From the NCBI RefSeq assembly GCF_024436055.1, contig NZ_JANFNH010000008.1, positions 1 through 64,000 on the forward strand: a stretch of 64,000 nucleotides of DNA, in the 5' to 3' direction. Positions 25,526-35,240 of this stretch are shown piece by piece. Both the position numbers and the translations under genes were made by a program. The number at the start of each line of letters is the position of its first letter. Position 1 is the stretch's first letter. The notes below the pieces were generated by a model, which made no database searches, was not told the DNA's origin, and worked only from the letters and a program-made list of their open reading frames with translations. The stretch comes from Streptantibioticus rubrisoli (GTDB lineage Bacteria > Actinomycetota > Actinomycetes > Streptomycetales > Streptomycetaceae).

Positions 25526-26314
25526 TCAGGCAGCGCCTCGCCACCTGGGCGCGGATCCGCGGCTGACCACGAGTCGCACCGCGCCGTCGAACTCCGGCTG
25601 AGTACGCAGGTGTCCATGGCGCTCGTCCCAGGCGCCGGAGGCCAGGTCGGCGGCGAGCGCCGAGACCGCAGGCTCCTCGACGCCCGGTTCGAGGAAGCTC
25701 CAACCCGACTGCGCCCGGCGCACCGCCGGGTCGAGCAGCGCTTCCGGGCGTGCGTAGAAGGCTTCGCTGAACCCGTCCACGCAGTCGATCGGGATCGGCA
25801 CCGGACGCACTTCGGTGTCCGGGCCGAGAGCGGCGGTGATGGTGCCGATGGCGGGGTAACGGCGGGCTTCGACCGCCCGCAGTTCCGGCACGTAGTCCAT
25901 CAGCCACAGCCGCCCCAACGCCTCGGGGTCGAAGGTGAGCACCACGACCGGACCGCGTGCCACCCGGCGCATCTCCCGCAGTCCTGCGGCGGCGTCGGGC
26001 CACTGGTGGACGGTGAGCAGGGCCATGGCGGCGTCCACCGAGCCGTCGTCGAAGGGCAGCGCCGCAGCGAAGCCGTGGATGGCGGGCGCGAGACGGGCCG
26101 GGCGCTGCGCCCGCATCTCGGCAGACGGTTCGACGGGCAGTACGTGGCGGTCGGACGGCTCATACGATCCGGCGCCCGCACCGACGTTGACGACGGTACG
26201 GGCGTCGCCGAGGGCTGCATGGACCAGTGCGGCGATCCGCGGGTCGGCGCGACGGACCCGGGCGTAGCCCTCGCCGATCCGGCCGTAGTCGGCGTCGCCC
26301 TTGAGCGTGGTCAT
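25526..26314 (-). CDS. Class I SAM-dependent methyltransferase
   Basis: Protein of 262 residues with a SAM-binding core: TVVNVGAGAGSYEP (motif I), HVLPVEPSAEMRAQR (motif II acid), FAAALPFDDGSVDAAMALLTVHQW (motif III) and LREMRRVARGPVVVLTFDP. The C-terminal part is helical and probably binds the acceptor. I place the start at the ATG 26312-26314, which sits 8 bases after GGAGG; a GTG two codons earlier is too close to it. It is a lone gene downstream of two GNAT genes on the same strand but separated from them by 267 bp. Acceptor unknown. Confidence 0.9.
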   Translation of the reverse strand: MTTLKGDADYGRIGEGYARVRRADPRIAALVHAALGDARTVVNVGAGAGSYEPSDRHVLPVEPSAEMRAQRPARLAPAIHGFAAALPFDDGSVDAAMALLTVHQWPDAAAGLREMRRVARGPVVVLTFDPEALGRLWLMDYVPELRAVEARRYPAIGTITAALGPDTEVRPVPIPIDCVDGFSEAFYARPEALLDPAVRRAQSGWSFLEPGVEEPAVSALAADLASGAWDERHGHLRTQPEFDGAVRLVVSRGSAPRWRGAA

Positions 26315-26581
26315 CGTCACGTCCTCCCGGAATGAGGCTTCCCCGTGGTGCCAACGACCGCCTGGCTGCGCGGTTGGAGGCCACCCGGATCCAAAGGTAC
26401 ATCCGCCGACCTATACGGCGGTCGCGGCCCTTGTGGCTGAGGGAGGCGCTGTTGTGGCGGTCATGTCCTTCCTCTTGCGGCAGCCAACTCGCCAGTGCTT
26501 CAGGCAACTTGACGGTGTTGCGCGACGCGCGGCGGACAACAGGGGCGTGGTGGGACGCTCGGCGCGGGTCGCGGGCGTGGT

Positions 26582-27115
26582 TCAGAAGGGAAGGGAGCGT
26601 AGCCGCACCGGTCCGGTCGGCCAGGGCGCGTCGGCGCGAAGTGGCGTCCACATGGTGCGCAGCGGCATGATCACGGGGCCTCTGGGCTGCTCGACCCGTA
26701 CCTGTTCCGGCAGCGTTCGCCACCCGAGCCGCTCATACAGGGCGACGAGCGGTGGTCGGCAGAAGAGCAACCCGTGCCGCGGCCCCATGGTGCGCGCGTG
26801 TTCCAGGGCGGCTGTCACCACCAGCCGGGCCAGCCCCCGTCCGCGCCACTCGGGCGCGACGGCAACTCCGCCGAAGCCCACCACGTCGGTGGTGTGGTCA
26901 CCGACCGAGATCGGCGCCTTCAACAGTCCGGTGTGCGCCAGCAGGCGGCCGTGCCGCCGGATGCCGAAGTGCACTTCCTTCGGCAGCCACGTCAGACCGG
27001 TCGACGCCACGCCGAACGGATCGCTGTCGTCGCCGAATATCTCGCGCAACTCCGCCTCGCCGTACCGCTGGAGACGCGCCACGACAAGTGGGGTGGTGGA
27101 TGGGTCCATGGTCAT
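26582..27115 (-). CDS. GNAT acetyltransferase (AAC(2')-like)
   Basis: Protein of 177 residues with a GNAT core: FGGVAVAPEWRGRGLARLVVTAALEHAR carries the acetyl-CoA pyrophosphate loop (RGRGLA), and the later FCRPPLVALYERLGW strand is the usual last helix-strand unit. The overall order resembles aminoglycoside 2'-N-acetyltransferases, but that resemblance does not establish drug resistance. It starts 21 bp after the stop of another GNAT gene on the same strand, so the two form a small operon. The start has two close ATGs; GAGG lies upstream. Confidence 0.82.
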   Translation of the reverse strand: MTMDPSTTPLVVARLQRYGEAELREIFGDDSDPFGVASTGLTWLPKEVHFGIRRHGRLLAHTGLLKAPISVGDHTTDVVGFGGVAVAPEWRGRGLARLVVTAALEHARTMGPRHGLLFCRPPLVALYERLGWRTLPEQVRVEQPRGPVIMPLRTMWTPLRADAPWPTGPVRLRSLPF

Positions 27116-27136
27116 CTGCCCATGGTGCCTCGTGGG

Positions 27137-27688
27137 CTACTCGCCCGCTCGCCACTCCGGCGCGAGTACCGACCAGACCTCGATGTCCTGCCGCTCGCCC
27201 CGGTACAGGAAGCTCTCCCGCAGCACGCCGTCCCTCGTCATACCGAGGCGCCTGGCCACGGCGATGCTGGCCTCGTTCGCCGCCGAGGCGCGCCACTCCA
27301 CACGGTGGATGCCCAACTGCGTGATGGCCCAGTCGATGATCACGCGCGCGGCCCGGGTGACCAGACCCTTACCCACCGCTGACGGTTCCAGCCAGCAGCC
27401 CGCCTCGGCGGTGCCCTGCCCGACGTCCATCGTCCGGAAGAGGACCCCGCCGACCAGTCGGCCGTCCGTCCAAATGCCGTAGATCCGCCCGGCGTTGGCC
27501 GCCGACTTCTCCTCGTACGCGGTGAGGTAGGCCCGGCTGGACTCCAGATCCGTGACCTTGTCCGGCAGTCCGATATAGCGCCCGATGAACTGCCGCCCCC
27601 GGTCGATGTTGGCCAGCAGTTCGCCCGCATGCCGCGGTTCGAGCGGGCGCAGCTCAGCGCCGTCGTCGCCCAGGGATATCGGGTGCAT
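27137..27688 (-). CDS. GNAT acetyltransferase (RimJ/RimL type)
   Basis: Protein of 183 residues resembling RimJ/RimL acetyltransferases: LRPLEPRHAGELLANIDRGR at the start, AGCWLEPSAVGKGLVTRAARVIIDWA with the acetyl-CoA loop (VGKGLV), and ANEASIAVARRLGMTRDGVLRE, a classical RimL-type ending that packs around the peptide or amine acceptor. The ATG at 27686-27688 follows GGAAGG at 5 bases. It leads a two-gene unit with the next GNAT. Acceptor unknown; N-terminal protein acetylation or small-molecule acetylation are both possible. Confidence 0.88.
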   Translation of the reverse strand: MHPISLGDDGAELRPLEPRHAGELLANIDRGRQFIGRYIGLPDKVTDLESSRAYLTAYEEKSAANAGRIYGIWTDGRLVGGVLFRTMDVGQGTAEAGCWLEPSAVGKGLVTRAARVIIDWAITQLGIHRVEWRASAANEASIAVARRLGMTRDGVLRESFLYRGERQDIEVWSVLAPEWRAGE

Positions 27689-27771
27689 CGTTGCCTTCCG
27701 CGCTCAGAACCAGTGCACAAAGATCTTCGCACGGGTGCGCGACACGGTACAAAAGTCGCCCGCCGCCCCAC

Positions 27772-29157
27772 TCAGGCCGACGCCTGGCACACGCCCCGCG
27801 ACGCGGCAGGAAGCCGCCGGAGGGTGGCGCGCAGGGGAGTGGCTAGCTGCAGGAGCAGGCCGACCTGTGGGGTCGCCTGGGTTGGTGTGATGTCGAGGTG
27901 GAAGTGTTGGGCCAAGGTGGCCAGTACGAGCGCCGCCTCCACCAACGCGAACCGGGCGCCCAGACAGGTGCGTTGGCCGCCGCCGAAGGGAAACCACGCG
28001 TGATCGGGAACCACGTCCGGGGCATCGGGCTCCCAGCGCTCGGGCCGGAACGCCGTGGGGTCGGGGAACCAGCGGGGATCGCGGTGCGTCGTCCACTGGC
28101 TGCACCACACCGTCGTGCCGACCGGGACGGGTGTGCCGCCGAGCGTGGCGCCGTCCCGGGCCACCGCGGGGATCAGCCAGGACGGGGGGTACAGCCGCAG
28201 CGCCTCCTTGATGATCTGCTGGGTCCAGGTCAGCCGTTCGTAGTCGTCGATGGTGGGCGCCCGGCCGCCGAGCACCCGGTGCAGTTCGTCATGCAGCCGG
28301 GCGCGGACGCTGGGCGAGGACGCCAGCAGGTACCAGGTCCAGGTCAGCGTCGTGGAGGTGGTCTCGTGGCCCGCCGCCCACAGCGTGACCGCCTCATCGC
28401 GCACCTCCTTCGCCGACAGTGGTCGGCCCTGGTCGTCCCGGGCGGCCAGCAGCCTGCCCAGCAGGTCGTCACCGGCCTCGGAGCCGCTGGCTCGCCGCTC
28501 ACTGATCAGACGGTGCAACTCGGCGTCCACGGTGGCGACGGCGGTGAGCAGCCGCCGCCGGTTCCGGGTGCGTACCCAGGCGGGCAGGAACAAACTGATG
28601 CCCCGCACCTCGGCCCCGACCACCTCCTGCGCCACGCCCATCGCGTCACCGAGGGCACGGGACTGATCGCCCAGGTCGTTGCCGAACAGGGTGCGCAGCA
28701 CGATGCGTTGGGTGATCAGCGCCATCTCCGCACGTACGTCAATGCGTTCGCCGTCCCGCCAGCGATCGCTCGCCGCCCGTGCGCAGTCGACCATGGTCGC
28801 CGCGTACCCGCGTACCTGGCGGGGGCGGACGGTCGGCTGCACTAGCGCGCGTTTGCGGCGCCAGTCGGCACCCTCACTGAGGATCACGCTCTCCCCGGTC
28901 ACCTGGCGGAACGCCCAGCCGATCTGCAGGATGCCGAAGCCGCGCTCCACCGCCCCCAGCAACTCGGCGATGTGCTGCGGGTGGGAGATGAACAGGCTCC
29001 GCCTCGGCCCTAACGACCACGTCACCGCATCGCCGAACTCGTCCCGCAGCCGTGCCAGGAAGCCCAGCGGATCCCTGCCGAACGCGGGGAGGTTGCCGAC
29101 CAGCGGGAGCCCCCGTGGCCCTGGGGTGGGCACGAGCGGAACTGCGGTCACGGGCAT
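27772..29157 (-). CDS. Cytochrome P450
   Basis: Protein of 461 residues with complete P450 signatures: I-helix AGHETTSTTL, K-helix KEALRLYPP (ExxR), the FRPERW segment, and the haem loop FGGGQRTCLG with the Cys ligand near 397. It opens with PGPRGLPLVGNLPAFGRDPLGFLARL, a pattern of the CYP4/CYP102-like bacterial P450s. The ATG at 29155-29157 follows GAGGAGAGG. No ferredoxin or reductase gene is adjacent, so it depends on electron donors encoded elsewhere. It stands apart from the twin P450s further right and has a normal oxygen-activation motif, unlike them. Confidence 0.93.
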   Translation of the reverse strand: MPVTAVPLVPTPGPRGLPLVGNLPAFGRDPLGFLARLRDEFGDAVTWSLGPRRSLFISHPQHIAELLGAVERGFGILQIGWAFRQVTGESVILSEGADWRRKRALVQPTVRPRQVRGYAATMVDCARAASDRWRDGERIDVRAEMALITQRIVLRTLFGNDLGDQSRALGDAMGVAQEVVGAEVRGISLFLPAWVRTRNRRRLLTAVATVDAELHRLISERRASGSEAGDDLLGRLLAARDDQGRPLSAKEVRDEAVTLWAAGHETTSTTLTWTWYLLASSPSVRARLHDELHRVLGGRAPTIDDYERLTWTQQIIKEALRLYPPSWLIPAVARDGATLGGTPVPVGTTVWCSQWTTHRDPRWFPDPTAFRPERWEPDAPDVVPDHAWFPFGGGQRTCLGARFALVEAALVLATLAQHFHLDITPTQATPQVGLLLQLATPLRATLRRLPAASRGVCQASA

Positions 29158-30476
<1,319 letters not shown>

Positions 30477-30683
30477 GCGCTCCGCTGGGAGTGCGGCCAG
30501 GTGCCGTCGGTCGTCTGCGGCACCAACGTGGCTGGTCGCGCGGTTCCCCGCGCCGCTTCATGGCGCTACCGAACCGCAGCCTCGGGTGCGGCGCGGACCA
30601 CTGCTGTCCTGGCCGTGGGACGCGCCGCACCGGCACAAAAGCGGAAGCCGCCGCCCGCGGGGTGCCGGATCTATGGTGTGACC

Positions 30684-31070
30684 ATGGATGAGGAACGCGC
30701 CAACCGGCTGGTGGCGGCGCTGCGTGCCCGGGGTGTGATGGCGCACCTGGCCGAGGTGGGTGTCTACGAGTTCGGAATCCGGGTCGTCCTCGACGAGGGC
30801 ATCGAGGCGCTGTGGGACACCGACGGCGCGGCGGGCCTGGACGCCGAGGTCGTCAGCGACGGCGTGCTCGTCGGCTTCGTGCCGCACATCCCCGGATCGG
30901 CGAACTTCACCGAACAGCAACTCGTGGACGCCATCGCGCGGACCGACTACTCCACCGAGGGCCTCCACCCGCCCGCGGACGCCCAGGACCCGCCCCAGCC
31001 GCCCCCGGCCACCGCGCCCACCAAGCCACCACTGGCCCGGCGGCACAAGACGCACTGGTGGCGCCACTGA
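30684..31070 (+). CDS. Conserved small protein of unknown function
   Basis: Protein of 128 residues. The first 100 residues look like a compact alpha/beta domain (EERANRLVAALRARGVMAHLAEVGVYEFGIRVVLDEG), and the last 30 are Pro-rich and end in a basic RRHKTHWWRH tail. I do not recognise a characterised family, though similar proteins occur in Streptomyces. The ATG at 30684 lies 6 bases after TATGGT (30672-30677) and has no ribosome binding site, so it may be leaderless. It is followed by another small gene at 82 bp. Confidence 0.7.
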   Translation: MDEERANRLVAALRARGVMAHLAEVGVYEFGIRVVLDEGIEALWDTDGAAGLDAEVVSDGVLVGFVPHIPGSANFTEQQLVDAIARTDYSTEGLHPPADAQDPPQPPPATAPTKPPLARRHKTHWWRH

Positions 31071-31151
31071 GCCGCACGCTGGGTCACCACTTGATTGCCG
31101 TTTCAACCCGGCCCTATGCCGGGCCAGGGGGTGACGGCATACTGCGGGACC

Positions 31152-31541
31152 ATGACCTTGTTGGCTGAAATCATCACCCTCGAACGGCTGGAAGAACTCC
31201 TCTGCGACGAATCCATCGACACCGTGCACCGCGCCCTGTGGCTGTTGCTCTGGGAAGGCGAACTGCCGGTCGTGGACCTGTTGTCGCTCGATGTCTGCGA
31301 TGTCCGTCTTGACCAGGCGGGGGCGGGCACCGTGCTGGGGAAGGGCGAGCAGGAGATGGCGTTGAGCGAGCGCGCGGCCCGGTTGGTGGGCGAGTTGGCG
31401 GGGGAGCGGGAGACAGGGCCGCTGTTCGCCGTCGACGGCCGGGCGTTGACCTGGGAGCAGGCGATGCTGGCCGCGCAGCAGCAGGGCCATGGCATCCACG
31501 CCTTCCGTACGGGTGGCAAACGGCAGCGGCAGTCGGAGTAG
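31152..31541 (+). CDS. Small protein resembling a stripped tyrosine-recombinase catalytic fold
   Basis: Protein of 129 residues. HRALWLLLWEGELPVVDLLSLDVCDVRL, then GTVLGKGEQEMALSERAARLVGELAGE and GIHAFRTGGKRQRQ follow the order of the integrase catalytic domain (first helices, beta sheet, HxxR region), but the catalytic Arg of the first motif and the nucleophile Tyr are absent. It is therefore not expected to recombine DNA; it may be a domesticated DNA-binding protein or the resemblance may be only superficial. The ATG at 31152 has no ribosome binding site and may be leaderless. No att-like repeats were seen around it. Confidence 0.6.
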   Translation: MTLLAEIITLERLEELLCDESIDTVHRALWLLLWEGELPVVDLLSLDVCDVRLDQAGAGTVLGKGEQEMALSERAARLVGELAGERETGPLFAVDGRALTWEQAMLAAQQQGHGIHAFRTGGKRQRQSE

Positions 31542-31666
31542 ACAGCCGCAACAGACCAACACGGCGGCCGCTTGCGGCCGTTGCCGCCCAGGGCGAGTGG
31601 GCAGTGACCAAGCCCACGGCCCCCAGGCGCTGCCGCCCTTGTACCGAAGCCACTACAGTCGGCGCC

Positions 31667-32617
31667 GTGGACTTCCGTACCGACATACTGGGCGAGCCCT
31701 ACCAAGCCGTCGACCTGCCGTTGACCCCCGATGACGAGGGCGAGGTCATGGCGACCCTCGTCCGCCGCCGGGCCCAGCCCGCGGGCACACGGCGGGCCGT
31801 GCTCTATGTCCACGGATACACCGACTACTTCTTCCAGACCCATCTCGCGGACTTCTACGTCGACCGCGGCTTCGACTTCTACGCCCTCGACCTGCGCAAG
31901 TACGGCCGTTCACTGCGCCCCCACCATTCGCCGAACTTCGTCCGCGACCTCGACACCTACGCCGAGGAACTGGACGAGGCCGTCCGCATCATCCGAGACG
32001 TCGACGGCCATGACACCCTGCTCGTCAACGGGCACTCCACCGGCGGGCTGGTCAGCGCGCTGTACGCGGACCGGCGGGTGGGACGGGGGACCATCGACGG
32101 ACTGTTCCTGAACAGCCCGTTCCTGTCGATGCCCGCCTCCTACGCGGTACGCACCCTCGGCGCTCCCCTCCTGGACGTGCTCGGCCGGTTCGCGGCCACC
32201 CGCAAGCTGCCGACGCCGCTCAACCCGCACTACGTGCACAGCCTGCACCGCGACTTCCGGGGCAGTTGGGACTTCGACCTCAAGCTCAAACCCGCCGAGG
32301 GCTTCCCGCTGTACCCCGGCTGGCTGGCCGCGATCCAACAGGGGCAGCGCCGGGTGCGCCGGGGGCTGCGGGTCGACTGCCCGGTCCTGGTGATGGCGTC
32401 CACCGCCAGCACCACCACGCTCAAGTGGGACGACGCGCTGCACCACACCGACGGCGTGCTGCGCGCCGACGACATCGCCGCGCTCGCCCCCCGGCTGGGC
32501 CGGCATGTGGCCACCGTACGCATCAAGGGCGGTGTGCACGATCTGGTGCTCTCCGGAACCGAGGCGCGCGAGCAATTCTTCGCAGAACTGGACCGCTGGC
32601 TGACCACGTATCTGTGA
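31667..32617 (+). CDS. Alpha/beta hydrolase (serine aminopeptidase/monoglyceride lipase type)
   Basis: Protein of 316 residues. The fold is shown by AVLYVHGYTDYFFQ (oxyanion HG), DFYALDLRKYGRS, the nucleophile elbow NGHSTGGL and the His near the C-terminus in KGGVHDLVLS; CPVLVMAS precedes the acid region. It has no signal peptide and should act in the cytoplasm on a lipid or ester. The GTG at 31667 is chosen because similarity to hydrolases starts there; TACAGT at 31654-31659 is 7 bases upstream, so the mRNA may be leaderless. It is followed by an ABC transporter on the same strand. Confidence 0.88.
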   Translation: MDFRTDILGEPYQAVDLPLTPDDEGEVMATLVRRRAQPAGTRRAVLYVHGYTDYFFQTHLADFYVDRGFDFYALDLRKYGRSLRPHHSPNFVRDLDTYAEELDEAVRIIRDVDGHDTLLVNGHSTGGLVSALYADRRVGRGTIDGLFLNSPFLSMPASYAVRTLGAPLLDVLGRFAATRKLPTPLNPHYVHSLHRDFRGSWDFDLKLKPAEGFPLYPGWLAAIQQGQRRVRRGLRVDCPVLVMASTASTTTLKWDDALHHTDGVLRADDIAALAPRLGRHVATVRIKGGVHDLVLSGTEAREQFFAELDRWLTTYL

Positions 32618-32728
32618 CGGTTCTGCCGCACGGGCCACCGCTTCCTCGTGATCCGGCGAAGTCTAGGCTGGTCACACCGGGGGCACGACCAGCCCCCTGT
32701 GGCCATCCGAGGGGAACGAGGAACACCA

Positions 32729-33511
32729 GTGGACCAAGGCAGGGCACCCGCCGTGCGCATCGAAGGGTTGTGGAAGCAGTTCGGCCAGCAGGTGGCGGTC
32801 GCCGGGGTCGATCTGGAACTGCCCGCCGGGCAGTTCATCGGGCTCGTCGGGCCGAACGGGGCGGGCAAGACCACTACCTTGTCGATGGTCACCGGACTGC
32901 TGCGCCCGGACTCGGGGCGGGTGGAGATCGGCGGCCACGACGTGTGGAGCGACCCGGTCGCCGTCAAGTCGCGGATCGGTGTGCTGCCCGAGGGACTGCG
33001 GCTGTTCGAGCGGCTGTCGGGGCGCGAACTGCTGGAGTACACAGGGCGGTTGCGGGGCCTGCCCGGCGACGAGGTGGACCGGCGGGCCACCCAACTCCTC
33101 GACGTGCTCGACCTCGCGGTCGCGCAGCACAAGCTGGTGGTCGACTACTCCACCGGTATGCGCAAGAAGATAGGCCTGGCGGCGGCGCTGCTGCACAACC
33201 CCGAAGTCCTCTTCCTCGACGAGCCGTTCGAGGGCGTGGACCCGGTCTCGGCGCAGACCATTCGCGGAGTGCTGGAGCGCTACACCGCCTCCGGTGCGAC
33301 CGTTGTCTTCTCCAGCCATGTGATGGAGTTGGTGGAGTCCCTGTGCTCCTGGGTGGCGGTGATGGCCGCGGGCCGCATCCGGGCGCAGGGTCCGCTCGCC
33401 GAGGTACGGGGCGCGGCCGCGAGCCTGCAGGCCGCGTTCCTGGAACTCGTCGGTGCCCAGCGCACCGCCTCCGGTGACAACCTGGACTGGCTGGGCGGCG
33501 GGGCCCGATGA
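32729..33511 (+). CDS. ABC transporter ATP-binding protein
   Basis: Protein of 260 residues with an intact nucleotide-binding domain: Walker A GPNGAGKTT, Q-loop region IGVLPEGLRLFERL, signature-like DYSTGMRKKIGLA (STGM replacing LSGGQ, as in many daunorubicin/Na-type exporters), Walker B VLFLDEPFEGVDP and the H-loop SSHVMEL. The GTG at 32729 follows GAACGAGGAAC. It overlaps the permease gene by ATGA and must work with it. Substrate unknown. Confidence 0.92.
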   Translation: MDQGRAPAVRIEGLWKQFGQQVAVAGVDLELPAGQFIGLVGPNGAGKTTTLSMVTGLLRPDSGRVEIGGHDVWSDPVAVKSRIGVLPEGLRLFERLSGRELLEYTGRLRGLPGDEVDRRATQLLDVLDLAVAQHKLVVDYSTGMRKKIGLAAALLHNPEVLFLDEPFEGVDPVSAQTIRGVLERYTASGATVVFSSHVMELVESLCSWVAVMAAGRIRAQGPLAEVRGAAASLQAAFLELVGAQRTASGDNLDWLGGGAR

Positions 33512-35139
33512 ACAGTACGTCCCAGAAGCAGGTGGCGCGCCCCGGTGCCGCGTCGCTGACCCCGGTCTTCGTCCGGCTGAAGCTCTCGCTGCTGCGCAAC
33601 GGGCTACGGCAGTCCTCCGGCCGCAAGGCCGTCTACATCACATCGATCGTCCTCGTCGCACTCTTCACCGCGCTCCAACTGCTCGGTCTGACAGCGCTGC
33701 GCGGCACCGCGCACCTCGCCGCGCTGACCACCCTCCTCGCGGTGGTACTCGCGCTGGGCTGGGCGGTCGTGCCGCTGTTCTTCGCCAGCGGCGACGAGAC
33801 CCTCGACCCGACCCGGCTGGTGATGCTTCCGCTGCGGCCCGTCCCGTTGGTGACGGCGCTGCTGACCGCGTCCCTGATCGGCGTCGGACCGGCGTTCACC
33901 TTCGCCATCATCGTCGGTTCGGTGATCGCCACGGCACACGGCGCGGCGGCCGCGGTCGTCGGGGTGTTCGCCGTGGTGCTGACGCTCCTTGTCTGTCTGG
34001 CGCTGGCCCGGGCGGTGGCGACCGCCAACGTGCGCCTGCTGACCAGCCGCAGGGGCCGCGACCTCGCGGTGCTCAGCGGCCTGATCATCGGCGTCGGCAT
34101 GCAGTTCGTGAGCCTCGGCGTACGGAAACTCGGTGCCGCCGGGGGACTGCACGCCCTGGTGCCGGTCGCCGACGTCCTGCGCTGGGTGCCGCCGGGTTCG
34201 GCGATGGACGCGGTACGGGCGGCGGGCGACGGGTCGTACGGCGCGGCGGTGGCCGAACTCGCCCTGAGCGCAGGGGCGTTGGCGCTGCTGCTGTGGTGGT
34301 GGCAGCGGTCGCTGACCCGGCTGATGACCGCCCCGGACTCCTCAACCCTGCAGGCCGCCACTCAGCCGGACAAGGCGCGTGCGGGCCGCTCGGGCCTCGC
34401 GGGCGCGTTGCCCGCGGGCCGTACCGGCGCGGTGATGCTGCGGTCACTGCGTTACATCTGGCGGGACCCGAAGACGAAGACCGCGTGGATGTCCTCACTG
34501 ACCCTCGGCGTGCTGGTGCCGATGCTCAACGCGGCGCAGGGCCACGGCTCCCTGTACTTCGCCTTCTTCGCCCCCGCACTGCTCGGCATGCAGATGTACA
34601 ACCAGTTCGGCCAGGACACCTCCGCCTTCTGGATGGTCCTGCAGACCATCGCCTCGCCTCGGGACGCCTACGTCGAACTGCGCGCCCGCGCCTACGCGTT
34701 GTCGCTCATCGCGGTCCCGTACGTGCTGATCGCCGTCACCGGCGTGGCCGCGGTCACCGGTGCGTGGCGGTCGCTGCCGGAGGTGTTGGGCATGTCCTTC
34801 GCCATGCTCGGCGCACTCCTCGGTACGGGCGCCATGACTTCGGCGCTGTTCCCGTACTCGATCCCGCAGGGCAGCGGCTTCAAGAACGTCGCACCAAGCC
34901 AGGTCGGAATCGCCTGGCTCTCCCTCTTCGGCGGCCTGATCGCCGGTGCCGTGATCTGTTCGCCGTTGATCGCCCTGACGATCTGGCTGCATGTCTCCGG
35001 CGAGTTCGGCCAGATGTGGATCCTGCTACCGCTCGGCGCGGTCTACGGCTTGGGCGCGGCCTGGGCTGGCCTGCGGCTCGCCGGTCCCCGGGTCGTCGCA
35101 CGGCTGCCGGAGATCCTGCTGGCGGTCAGCAAGGGCTGA
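33508..35139 (+). CDS. ABC transporter permease (ABC-2-like)
   Basis: Protein of 543 residues with about ten to twelve hydrophobic segments split by two hydrophilic regions, typical of the large actinomycete permeases that pair with a single ATPase. Near the middle is the cytoplasmic stretch SLRYIWRDPKTKTAWMSSL. The gene begins within the stop codon of the ATPase gene (ATGA). A strong terminator follows. Nothing in the protein identifies the substrate. Confidence 0.88.
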   Translation: MNSTSQKQVARPGAASLTPVFVRLKLSLLRNGLRQSSGRKAVYITSIVLVALFTALQLLGLTALRGTAHLAALTTLLAVVLALGWAVVPLFFASGDETLDPTRLVMLPLRPVPLVTALLTASLIGVGPAFTFAIIVGSVIATAHGAAAAVVGVFAVVLTLLVCLALARAVATANVRLLTSRRGRDLAVLSGLIIGVGMQFVSLGVRKLGAAGGLHALVPVADVLRWVPPGSAMDAVRAAGDGSYGAAVAELALSAGALALLLWWWQRSLTRLMTAPDSSTLQAATQPDKARAGRSGLAGALPAGRTGAVMLRSLRYIWRDPKTKTAWMSSLTLGVLVPMLNAAQGHGSLYFAFFAPALLGMQMYNQFGQDTSAFWMVLQTIASPRDAYVELRARAYALSLIAVPYVLIAVTGVAAVTGAWRSLPEVLGMSFAMLGALLGTGAMTSALFPYSIPQGSGFKNVAPSQVGIAWLSLFGGLIAGAVICSPLIALTIWLHVSGEFGQMWILLPLGAVYGLGAAWAGLRLAGPRVVARLPEILLAVSKG

Positions 35140-35151
35140 CCCGCACGGTGG

Positions 35152-35188
35152 GACGGCGCCCGGTGCGGTCACCACACCGGGCGCCGTC
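35152..35188. terminator. Bidirectional terminator hairpin
   Basis: GACGGCGCCCGGTG and its exact complement form a 14-bp perfect stem with a 9-base loop between two convergent genes, 13 bp past the permease stop. Confidence 0.85.
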
Positions 35189-35240
35189 GCGTACGGCGGT
35201 CAACGGCTCAGGTCCCGAAGCGGTGCTCGGCCCGGCCCGG

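Noticed and set aside
26582-27115. Annotation of this GNAT as an aminoglycoside resistance gene
   Set aside because: The resemblance to AAC(2') is only in the GNAT core; resistance cannot be inferred.
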